A program made the translations under genes and the position numbers. Positions 25,210 to 33,035 of a stretch of DNA of 64,000 bases are shown here, in pieces. This DNA is from Nocardiopsis sp. JB363. GTDB lineage: Bacteria; Actinomycetota; Actinomycetes; Streptosporangiales; Streptosporangiaceae. The notes beneath the pieces are model-generated. The model was not told the origin of the DNA. It searched no databases and was given only the letters and a program-made list of their open reading frames with translations. The DNA is taken from assembly GCF_900143625.1 (NCBI RefSeq), contig NZ_FRFF01000053.1, positions 1-64,000 of the forward strand, in the 5' to 3' direction. The stretch's first letter is position 1, and each line of letters opens with the position of its first letter.

Positions 25210-26496
25210 CTACACCCGTCGACGGTGGGCGCGGAGGATGAACAGGGTCAGCACCAGGGTCGCCGCCGCCGTGCAGGCGGCCAACGGCGCGAACGCGGCC
25301 TGGTAGGCGCCCGGTAGGGCCTGGAGGATCACACCGGCGGCGACGGTACAGACGACGGCGGTGGTGAACCCGCTCATGTTCACCAGCCCGGACGCCACGC
25401 CGGTGCGGCTCGCGGGGATGCCGTCGCGGGCGAAGTCGAAGGAGACCGTGGGGGCCAGGGTCTGTCCGATCCCGCTCACCGCCATGACCGCCACCCCCAA
25501 CGGCACCGGGACGCCACCGGGCCACGTCACCAACAGGATCCACCCGAGGCTCAGGAGACCGCCCAGGACGAGCGCCATGTACACGCGCACGCCCGGCCAC
25601 CGACCGACGAGCAGCCCGGCGACGGGCGCCAACCACAGGGCTCCCGCGGCCAGCCCCGTGAGGGAGAGCGCCGCGGCGCTCTCGGACAGTCCCAGACCGT
25701 TCACGAGGAACGGGTAACCCCACAGCACCATCATCATCGTGAACGGCGCCATGACGGCCGCGTGGTGCGCCATACCGATCCGGGGCCCGTCGGCCCGCAG
25801 CGCCTCTTTGAGGGCCGCCCAGGCGGAGATGGGGTCGGCTACGGTGGAACGTCCGGCGGCCCCGGCGGGCCGGTCGCGGACCACCAGCAGCATCAGGAGC
25901 GCCATGAGCACGGTGAGGACGCCGGTGGTGAGGAAGGCCGCCACCCAACCGATTCCGTCCAGCGCCCAGGCCAGGGGGGCGGCGCTGGCCACCTGTCCGG
26001 TACCGCCGACCACACCGGTCAGGCCGCTCACCAGCGCGTAGCGCGCGCGAGGGAACCACAGCGCGGCCAGTCTGATGACGTTGAGGAAGACGAGCGCGTC
26101 GCCCAGACCGATGAGGAAGCGACCGACGACCGCCATCTCGATCCCCGGGGCGAGGGCGAACATGCAGGATCCGGCGGCCATCGCGATCATGCCCATGACC
26201 AGCGTGTACCGCGGGCCGAGCCGGTCGGCGAGCAGGCCGGCGGGCACTTGCAGGATCACGTACACCAGCAGCTGCAACATGGGCAGCATGGAGAGCAGCG
26301 CGGGTCCGACGTCGAAACGGCTCTGCGCCTCCAGGGCGGCCACACCGAGTCCGTTGCGGTGCAGCATGGCGAGGAAGTAACCGCCTACGGCCATGCCCCA
26401 CACCAGCCAGGCGCGGGCACCGCCCCTCGGTTCGTCGGGGGACGCGCCGTTCACTGTCGTCCGGTCACCGGATGTATCGGATCTGGTCTGGGTCAC
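25210..26496 (-). CDS. MFS transporter
   Basis: A 428-residue, 12-segment major facilitator. The first segment is AWLVWGMAVGGYFLAMLHR. The loop 2-3 motif ADRLGPRYTLVMG matches the MFS consensus GxLaDrxGrrx. A second half begins after a cytoplasmic loop near residue 205 (GAAGRSTVADPISAWAALKEAL). The substrate is unknown. The GTG at 26496 is taken as start because AAGGAGAG lies about 10 nt upstream and the downstream N-terminus is Ser/Thr/Asp-rich and cytoplasmic. The mRNA leader may be long and structured (see the inverted repeat at 26619-26659). Confidence 0.88.
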   Translation of the reverse strand: MTQTRSDTSGDRTTVNGASPDEPRGGARAWLVWGMAVGGYFLAMLHRNGLGVAALEAQSRFDVGPALLSMLPMLQLLVYVILQVPAGLLADRLGPRYTLVMGMIAMAAGSCMFALAPGIEMAVVGRFLIGLGDALVFLNVIRLAALWFPRARYALVSGLTGVVGGTGQVASAAPLAWALDGIGWVAAFLTTGVLTVLMALLMLLVVRDRPAGAAGRSTVADPISAWAALKEALRADGPRIGMAHHAAVMAPFTMMMVLWGYPFLVNGLGLSESAAALSLTGLAAGALWLAPVAGLLVGRWPGVRVYMALVLGGLLSLGWILLVTWPGGVPVPLGVAVMAVSGIGQTLAPTVSFDFARDGIPASRTGVASGLVNMSGFTTAVVCTVAAGVILQALPGAYQAAFAPLAACTAAATLVLTLFILRAHRRRV

Positions 26497-26618
26497 TTCG
26501 CCGCTTCTCTCCTTGTTTCCTGCCGCTCCCCAGTGTCCTCCACGTCGGCGAGGGCCCCTTACCCCGGGGTGACCAGCAGCGCAAAACGGACGGGAATGCG
26601 CGATGACGCGGCGGGTGT

Positions 26619-26659
26619 GGAAAGGGCAAAGCGTCACCGCCGGCAGGCAAACCCTTTCC
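26619..26659 (-). promoter_or_regulatory. Inverted repeat in the presumed leader of the MFS gene
   Basis: GGAAAGGG and CCCTTTCC (8 bp, perfect) enclose 25 nt that contain the self-complementary GCCGGC. It lies about 125-165 nt upstream of the GTG start. A structured leader, or an operator, for the transporter is possible; no known riboswitch class was recognised. Confidence 0.35.
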
Positions 26660-26871
26660 CACCTGTACAAAATCACTGTAAGCGACAGTTTCGCCGCAGT
26701 ATGTGGCGAAAGCGGGTGACCCTGACGACAGTCGAATCGGGACCAGAGTCCTTTTATTTCAGTCCGATAACTCGAATACACGTTCGAATATACCGATTGC
26801 ACCTGCGAGTTCTTTGGATAAACAGGTCGATACGCACTTGTTAGGTGTGGCATGGGTCACACGTCTAAGCC

Positions 26872-26902
26872 TCGACTGTCGGGGGCCGGTTACTGCTAGC
26901 AT
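26872..26902 (+). promoter_or_regulatory. Candidate promoter with extended -10
   Basis: TCGACT (-35-like) at 26872-26877 and TGCTAGCAT (extended -10, hexamer TAGCAT at 26897-26902) are 19 bp apart. This would give a leader of about 155 nt before the TTG start at 27063. Confidence 0.35.
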
Positions 26903-27062
26903 CCGGAGCGCGAAGGATAACTGCGAGGTAACGACAGAGTTCACATCGCGCCAACTTCGTTCGAGGAAGCCATCCGGTGGCCCCTCGATACCGCGGCGAC
27001 GTGGCCGCACCAAGCACACACGGTCAGCACCCGCGGTTCCTCGACACACACTGGAGACGACC

Positions 27063-27437
27063 TTGAGTCACTGGCGCCTGAACAACCCCCGGGCCTCCCG
27101 GGCGAAGTCGGTACTCGCCAGCCGGGTCAAGCACAAGCCCCGCCACGCCTTCTGCGCCCAGCAGGCGATCACGGCGCTTCTGAACGAACTCTCCTCCGTG
27201 GCCACCCGGCCCCTCTACTGGTCCGGTAGCTCCGAGATGGCCGTCGCCTCCGTCATGCGCGACGTGAACGTCTGGTGCCGCGACGGCCGCTTCTTCTGGA
27301 ACGACCTCTTCCAGGGCGGCAGCATGTCGCACCCCGCGAACGACCCCACCGGCGCCGCCGCCCTGCTCAACCCGTTCGCCCAGATCCCCGAGCCGGCGCA
27401 CTACTACACGCACCGCCGCCCGGTGGCCGCCGCCTGA
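27063..27437 (+). CDS. Small basic protein of unknown function
   Basis: A 124-residue soluble protein that is not recognised. It is basic at the N-terminus (SHWRLNNPRASRAKSVLASRVKHKPRH in part), then helical (HAFCAQQAITALLNELSSVA). A Trp/Phe-containing middle follows (VNVWCRDGRFFWNDLF), with a Pro/His-rich end (FAQIPEPAHYYTHRRPV). There is no signal peptide. The TTG at 27063 has GGAG 7 nt upstream and is preferred over longer in-frame starts whose translation looks non-coding. It lies 25 bp before the oxidase gene, so the two may share a transcript. Confidence 0.6.
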   Translation: MSHWRLNNPRASRAKSVLASRVKHKPRHAFCAQQAITALLNELSSVATRPLYWSGSSEMAVASVMRDVNVWCRDGRFFWNDLFQGGSMSHPANDPTGAAALLNPFAQIPEPAHYYTHRRPVAAA

Positions 27438-27462
27438 CCCGCTCCCGTTAGCCTTCTGCCCC

Positions 27463-28677
27463 ATGAGCAGACCCTTGGACACCGACACCGTCGTGGTCGG
27501 CCTGGGCGCGATGGGGTCCCAGACCCTGTGGCGGCTGGCCCGTGAAGGCGTCGACGCGATCGGTGTCGAACAGTTCTCCCCCGGGCACGACCGGGGTTCC
27601 AGTCACGGCGAATCCCGCATCATCCGGACCGCCTACCTCGAAGGCGCCGAGTACGTCCCCTTCGTGCGTGCCTCTTGGCGCGCCTGGGACGAACTCCAGG
27701 CGGCCGCGGAGGCGCGTCTGGTCATCCGATCCGGCTCCCTGATGCTCGGGCGCCCCGGTTCGGCGGCCATCGCCGGATCCACCCTGGCCGCCGAGAAACA
27801 CGGTCTGGCCCACGAATACCTCTCCGCGTCGGCGCTCGCCGAACGGCACCCCCGCCATCTCATGCATCCCGACGAGGTCGGCGTGTTCGAGGAGGACGCC
27901 GGGGTCGTCCTGCCCGAACCCGCGATCCTCGCCGCCGTCCGTCTGGCCCGACAGGCCGGGGCGCGGGTGCTCACGCACCGGGCCGTCACCCGCATCGAAC
28001 CCGACCCCGACCATCCACGTGTGTGGGTCGGCGACACCGAGATCCGTGCCCGCCGCGTGGTCGTGACCACGGGTGCCTGGCTGACCCGATTGCTCCCCGG
28101 CCTCAGCGACCTGGGCGGCGGCATCCGGGTGGAACGGCGTGTGCTCGGTTGGTTCCCCATCACCGAGCCCCTGCCCAGTACGGCCGGCCCCGAGCCGGTC
28201 TTCGCGCGCGACGAACCCGACGGCACTCTCTGGTTCGGGTTCCCCAGCATGGACGACGGACGCACCCTGAAGATCGGGATCCACGCCGAGTCCGAGACGG
28301 TGCGCGACGCCGCCGGTCGACGCCCGGGCTCCCAGTGGGGTGAACCCGTCGACCCGGACGTCGGCCCCCGTCCCCCGGACGAGGACGACGCACGCCGTCT
28401 GGGCGACCTCGCCGCGGGACTGCGCGGGGTGGGTCCACTGCCCGAACACATGGTGGCCTGTATGTACACGATGACGTCCGACGAACACTTCCTCATCGGC
28501 CGTCGGGACGAGCTGCCGGGGTTGGTCCTGGCCGGTGGTTTCTCCGGCCACGGGTTCAAGTTCGCCTCCGCCGTGGGCGTGGCCCTGGCGGACCTGGCCC
28601 GCACCGGACACACGGATCTACCGATCGGTATGTTCGATCCGCACCGCTGGGACACCGACGGGCGTCGTCCTCGCTGA
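27463..28677 (+). CDS. solA: N-methyl-L-tryptophan oxidase / monomeric sarcosine oxidase family FAD enzyme
   Basis: A 404-residue FAD-dependent amine oxidase. The dinucleotide-binding start TVVVGLGAMGSQTLWRLAREG is followed by the family-specific FSPGHDRGSSHGESRIIRTAY. The C-terminal VACMYTMTSDEHFLIG contains the Cys that carries covalent FAD in this family, and GGFSGHGFKFASAVG closes the active site. It demethylates N-methyl amino acids, releasing formaldehyde and H2O2. Whether the substrate is N-methyltryptophan, sarcosine or another secondary amine cannot be read from the sequence. It starts 25 bp after the small basic protein gene. Confidence 0.9.
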   Translation: MSRPLDTDTVVVGLGAMGSQTLWRLAREGVDAIGVEQFSPGHDRGSSHGESRIIRTAYLEGAEYVPFVRASWRAWDELQAAAEARLVIRSGSLMLGRPGSAAIAGSTLAAEKHGLAHEYLSASALAERHPRHLMHPDEVGVFEEDAGVVLPEPAILAAVRLARQAGARVLTHRAVTRIEPDPDHPRVWVGDTEIRARRVVVTTGAWLTRLLPGLSDLGGGIRVERRVLGWFPITEPLPSTAGPEPVFARDEPDGTLWFGFPSMDDGRTLKIGIHAESETVRDAAGRRPGSQWGEPVDPDVGPRPPDEDDARRLGDLAAGLRGVGPLPEHMVACMYTMTSDEHFLIGRRDELPGLVLAGGFSGHGFKFASAVGVALADLARTGHTDLPIGMFDPHRWDTDGRRPR

Positions 28678-28833
28678 CTCCCTCGACGGCCCCACCAGGC
28701 GGAACTCCGGGCCGGATGAGGACAGCGCCCTGGGTGGTTTGTCGCCAAGCCGCTACATTGGCCCAGTACACGTCCTCTTCGTGAACCCTCCGGAAACACC
28801 GCCGCCTCGCGTGCAGTAAGGATCCCTGCAGTC

Positions 28834-30900
28834 ATGCAACCCCTCACCGCCGACGATCCCCCCGCCATCGGCCCTCACCGGCTCCTCGCCCGGCTGGGCG
28901 CCGGCGGGATGGGCAAGGTGTACCTCGCACGTACCCCCGACGGTCACCTGTGCGCTCTGAAGGTGGTCAAGGAGGACCTGGCGCACGACAGCGAGTTCCG
29001 GGCGCGGTTCGCCCGTGAGGTGCGCACGGCGCAACGCGTGCGCGGCCCCTTCACCCCGGCGGTCGTGGACGCCGACCCCGAGGCCCCCGAGCCGTGGATG
29101 GCCACCGAGTACGTGCCCGGCCCCACCCTCAAGGAGGCCGTCAGGGAGGTCGGGCACTTCCCCGCCGAATCCCTGTTGGTGCTCACCTTGGGGTTGGCCC
29201 AGGCGTTGGCGACCATCCACACCGCCGGGCTGATGCACCGCGACCTCAAACCCAGCAACATCCTGCTGTCCCCACGGGGTCCACAGGTCATCGACTTCGG
29301 TATCGCCCGCGCCGTCGAGGGCACCGTCCTCACCAGGACCGGCCAGACCTTCGGTACCCCCTCGTACACGTCTCCGGAACAGATCACCGGTAAGAACGTC
29401 ACTTCGCGCGCCGACGTGTTCTCGTTGGGCGGTGCGGTGATCTTCGCCGCCAGTGGGATGCCGCCCTTCGGTGCGGGCAGTCCGGTCAACACCCTCGCCA
29501 AGGTGCTGAAGGCCGAACCGAACCTGGAGGCCCTCCCGGAGGGACCGCTGCGGGACCTGATCGCCCGATGCATGGCAAAGGAGCCCGAGCAACGCCCCGA
29601 CACCGACTCCATCCTGCGTGATCTGTCCGGTCTCCCGTTGCCCTCGGCCGCGCACGGTTGGCTTCCCACCCAGGTGAACCGGCAGATCGACGCCAAGGCG
29701 GGTGAGACGGAGCAGGCCAGGGCCGCCGAACGCACCACCGTGCCCATGAACGGCGGCGCGGGACGGAGCGGTGGAACCTCCTGGTGGCGCCGCCGGTCGG
29801 TGGTGGTCGCGGCGGCAGCGGCCACCGCCTTGGTCCTGCTCGGTGGTGGGGCGCTGGCGTGGACCGCGCTCCCCCTCGGTTCCGGGGACGAACAGGAACC
29901 GACCGCCGACGCCTCCGACGAGGCCTCCCAGGGGGCAGACGACGGGTCCGGTGGCGAAGGTGACCCGGGCGCGGAGGAGCCCGACGGCTTCGGCGGGTTC
30001 ATGTACTCCCTCACCTTCTCCGAGGACGGCGACCTCCTGCACGTCTTCGGCGGGAGCACCCTCAGCACGTGGGACTGGCGAAGCGGGGAGATGGTCGACG
30101 AGTACCCGAACGCCCTCGGCGCCGACTTCACCGACAGCGGTTACGTCGCGACCGCCGTCAACTCCTACATCCGGGTCTGGGAGGGCGGCAGCGACAACCG
30201 GATCGCGGTCCTGGGGCAGGACGAGGAATTCGGCATGTTCGACATGGCGGCCCTCACCGAGGACGCCTCCACGTTGGCGGCCGAGGCCTCCGACGACGGA
30301 ACCGAGGACGGGAACCCGATCCTTCAGACGTGGGACATGGAGAGCGAGGAGGTCGTCTCCGACTTCCCCCTCGACGGGTTCCTGCACGCCCTGGACTACA
30401 CCCCGGACGGGTCGATGCTGGTGGGTGCGAGCTACAGCGCGGAGGAGGGCGACGCCACCTTCACGGCCGTGTGGGACGCGGAGAGCGGCGAAGAAATCCA
30501 CCGGTTCGACGGGACGGAGAGCTCCGACTTCGCGCTGTCCGCGGACGGGAACACCATGGTGGTCCTGACCGACTACACCGACGTCCGCACGGTCGACCTG
30601 ACCGACGGTTCCACCCGGGAAATGGACATGCCGGACGTCGGCGAGGACAACGTGTACAACGTCGCGCTGTCCGCGGACGGTTCCATCGCCTACTCCGGGG
30701 CGAGCTTCCCGAGCTCGGACACCCTCGCCTGGGACACGGCCACCGGTGAGGTCCTACCGATCGAGGGCCTGCGCCTCTCGGAGGTCATCGGGGTCAGCCC
30801 CGACGGCGAGCACATCGCCACCACCGTGACCGAGGACGGCTACGCCACCGTCCGTGTCCTGGACACCACCGACTACGAAGTCGTCGCCGAGTTCTCCTGA
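28834..30900 (+). CDS. Transmembrane Ser/Thr protein kinase with extracellular WD40-like propeller (kinase 1)
   Basis: A 688-residue receptor kinase, first of three tandem paralogues. The kinase domain (about 12-265) is complete: glycine loop LGAGGMGKVYLA, ATP-anchoring Lys43, catalytic HRDLKPSN with Asp137, DFG at 154-156, and TSPE in the activation segment. A membrane segment (about 321-343) follows a linker. The outside part (about 390-688) has WD40-like repeats (AVWDAESGEEIHRFDGTE, TLAWDTATGEVLPIEG), probably a ligand- or protein-sensing propeller. Its stop and the next start are 20 bp apart, forming an operon. Confidence 0.93.
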   Translation: MQPLTADDPPAIGPHRLLARLGAGGMGKVYLARTPDGHLCALKVVKEDLAHDSEFRARFAREVRTAQRVRGPFTPAVVDADPEAPEPWMATEYVPGPTLKEAVREVGHFPAESLLVLTLGLAQALATIHTAGLMHRDLKPSNILLSPRGPQVIDFGIARAVEGTVLTRTGQTFGTPSYTSPEQITGKNVTSRADVFSLGGAVIFAASGMPPFGAGSPVNTLAKVLKAEPNLEALPEGPLRDLIARCMAKEPEQRPDTDSILRDLSGLPLPSAAHGWLPTQVNRQIDAKAGETEQARAAERTTVPMNGGAGRSGGTSWWRRRSVVVAAAAATALVLLGGGALAWTALPLGSGDEQEPTADASDEASQGADDGSGGEGDPGAEEPDGFGGFMYSLTFSEDGDLLHVFGGSTLSTWDWRSGEMVDEYPNALGADFTDSGYVATAVNSYIRVWEGGSDNRIAVLGQDEEFGMFDMAALTEDASTLAAEASDDGTEDGNPILQTWDMESEEVVSDFPLDGFLHALDYTPDGSMLVGASYSAEEGDATFTAVWDAESGEEIHRFDGTESSDFALSADGNTMVVLTDYTDVRTVDLTDGSTREMDMPDVGEDNVYNVALSADGSIAYSGASFPSSDTLAWDTATGEVLPIEGLRLSEVIGVSPDGEHIATTVTEDGYATVRVLDTTDYEVVAEFS

Positions 30901-30919
30901 ACACCCCCGAAAGGGCACC

Positions 30920-32992
30920 ATGCAGCAACCCGCTCCACACGACCCGCGCGAGGTAGGCCCCTACCGTGTCATCGCCCTGCTGGGCTCCGGTGGCATGGGC
31001 CGCGTGTACCTCGGGATGGACTCCGACGGCAGACCCGCCGCGGTCAAGGTCGTACGCGCCGAATACGCCTACGATCCCGGGTTCCGTGCACGGTTCGCCC
31101 GGGAGCTGGAACTCGCCCAGCGGGTCCACGGCAACTACACGCCCCGCGTGCTGGCCGCCGACACCTCCGGGCAGACCCCCTGGTTGGCCACCGAGTACGT
31201 GATGGGCCCCTCCCTGCAAGACCTGGTGTCCGACACCGGGCCGCTCCCCGAACAGTCGGTGCGTTTCATGGCCCGCGGCATCGCCCAGGCCCTGGAGCGC
31301 GTCCACGCGACCGGGCTGGTCCACCGCGACCTCAAACCCGGAAACGTGATGGTGGCGGCCGAGGGCCCCCAGGTGATCGACTTCGGCATCGCCCACGCGT
31401 TGGGGGACGCCCAGGAGGCAGGGGAAACCGGGGAGGCCGGGGAGGAGCGACGCTTCGTCGGTACCCCCGCGTTCATGTCGCCGGAGGCCGTCGACGCCGG
31501 ACACGGCCCGGGGTCGGCCGCCGACGTCTTCGCGCTCGGCGGCGTCATGGCCTACGCCCTCACCGGGCAGGGGCCGTTCGGCGACGGTCACCCCTCCACC
31601 GTCCTGTACCGCATCGCCAACCTCGACCCCGACCTCGATCGGGTCCCCCCGTCCATGCGCGGCATCATCACGGCCTGCCTGGAGAAGGACCCCGCTTCGC
31701 GGCCCAACGCCGCGCAGGTGCTGCACGCCCTCGGCGGTCCGGTGGCACCCGCTCCGGCCTCCGCCGCGTGGTTGCCCCCGAACGCCGCCGCGCGGATCGA
31801 CGGTGTCGCGCACGAATACCACTCCGCCGTGGCCGCCAACCCCGATCCCGGGGCCAAGGGCGGCCTGGGCGGGCGGCTGCTCATCGTCGGCGCGGCCACC
31901 GTCGCCCTCGCGATGGTCGCCGGGCTCGGTGTGTGGACCGCGGGTCAGGCCGGTCTGGTCGGCGGGTCCACCCCCGACCCCGGGGAGGAGCAGGGCGTGG
32001 CCCAGCGCGAGACGTGCGACGCCACCGAACACCTCGCACCCGAGTTCACCGAGGCCGCCAAGGAGGAACCCACGGCGCCCAACGACGACGAAGGCGTCTT
32101 CTACACGGAGTTCTCCGGCGACGGCGAGGTCCTGGCCGTGGCCGGCACCGGCGGCGTGGCGTTGTGGAGCTGGCGGGAGGACACCGAGGTCGCGCGGATC
32201 GAGACGCAGATCCCCATGCTGTACGGGCATCCGAGCTTCAGCCCGAACGACTGCCTGCTGGCCTATGCCTCCGACGACGGCGCGCACGTCTACGACCTGG
32301 AGAGCGGCGAGCACAAGGTCTACTCGGAGGGCTTCGACATCGGCTCCATCGCCTTCACCGACGACGGCACCCGTTTGGTGGTCGGCTCGGGAGGCGGTAC
32401 CGACTCGGCGGTGATGATCTACGACCTGGAGACCGACGAGCTGACCGACACGCTCTCCGGCCCCTACAGCCTGCGCTCGGTCGACGTCTCTCCCGACGGC
32501 GCCCACGTGGTCGGTCAGGACTACTCGGAGCAGCTGCACCTGTGGGAGGTGGAGAGCGGTGAGGTCGTCGGACAGAGCACCGAAAGTCCCCTCTTGGGCC
32601 CCCAAGGCGTCTCCATGGTGGACGACTCCACCATCCTGCATCCCCTCTCCAACGGCGCCCACCGGATCAACCTCGACGACCCTTCCGACTCCACCGATTT
32701 CGTCGACGAGGACATGGACGCGGAGGAGTTCGAGGTCCACGACGTGCAGTACAGCGTGGCGGCGGACCGCGTCTACGTCACCTACGTTCCCAAGGACTAC
32801 GAGTTCGAGGACGCGTACATGAAGGTGTGGGAGTACTCCACGGGGGAGGACCTGACCGCCGACGAGAACGAGGGGTACCTGCACGAGATCGCCGTGCACC
32901 CCGAGGGCGAGGTCATCGCGGGCGTGCCCGGGCACGGCAGCGGCATGTGGTTCGTGGACGCGGCCGACCTGCGTCTGGTCGAACAGATGTGA
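30920..32992 (+). CDS. Transmembrane Ser/Thr protein kinase with extracellular WD40-like propeller (kinase 2)
   Basis: A 690-residue paralogue of kinase 1 with the same intact catalytic set at matching positions: LGSGGMGRVYLG, Lys43, HRDLKPGN with Asp137, DFG 154-156, and FMSPE. A hydrophobic segment (LLIVGAATVALAMVAGLGVWT) precedes the propeller, whose repeats include VALWSWREDTEVARIETQ, VMIYDLETDELTDTLSGP and LHLWEVESGEVVGQS. The first propeller strand region carries Cys residues (ETCDATEH, NDCLLAY) absent from kinase 1. The start is ATG 30920 with GAAAGGG upstream; an in-frame upstream extension would overlap kinase 1. Confidence 0.93.
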   Translation: MQQPAPHDPREVGPYRVIALLGSGGMGRVYLGMDSDGRPAAVKVVRAEYAYDPGFRARFARELELAQRVHGNYTPRVLAADTSGQTPWLATEYVMGPSLQDLVSDTGPLPEQSVRFMARGIAQALERVHATGLVHRDLKPGNVMVAAEGPQVIDFGIAHALGDAQEAGETGEAGEERRFVGTPAFMSPEAVDAGHGPGSAADVFALGGVMAYALTGQGPFGDGHPSTVLYRIANLDPDLDRVPPSMRGIITACLEKDPASRPNAAQVLHALGGPVAPAPASAAWLPPNAAARIDGVAHEYHSAVAANPDPGAKGGLGGRLLIVGAATVALAMVAGLGVWTAGQAGLVGGSTPDPGEEQGVAQRETCDATEHLAPEFTEAAKEEPTAPNDDEGVFYTEFSGDGEVLAVAGTGGVALWSWREDTEVARIETQIPMLYGHPSFSPNDCLLAYASDDGAHVYDLESGEHKVYSEGFDIGSIAFTDDGTRLVVGSGGGTDSAVMIYDLETDELTDTLSGPYSLRSVDVSPDGAHVVGQDYSEQLHLWEVESGEVVGQSTESPLLGPQGVSMVDDSTILHPLSNGAHRINLDDPSDSTDFVDEDMDAEEFEVHDVQYSVAADRVYVTYVPKDYEFEDAYMKVWEYSTGEDLTADENEGYLHEIAVHPEGEVIAGVPGHGSGMWFVDAADLRLVEQM

Positions 32993-33035
32993 CCTCCGCC
33001 CCACGTCCCCTCCCTCCCCGACCTCGGTAAGGCCC

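Larger units (their letters stand above)
26497..27062. other. Gene-free divergent region between the MFS gene and a 124-residue protein gene
   Basis: This 566-bp region has an AT-rich middle part (about 26740-26850). It contains the presumed MFS leader (26497-26700) and a candidate promoter for the plus-strand gene at 26872-26902. The in-frame extension of the downstream gene into this region has no coding character. Confidence 0.5.
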
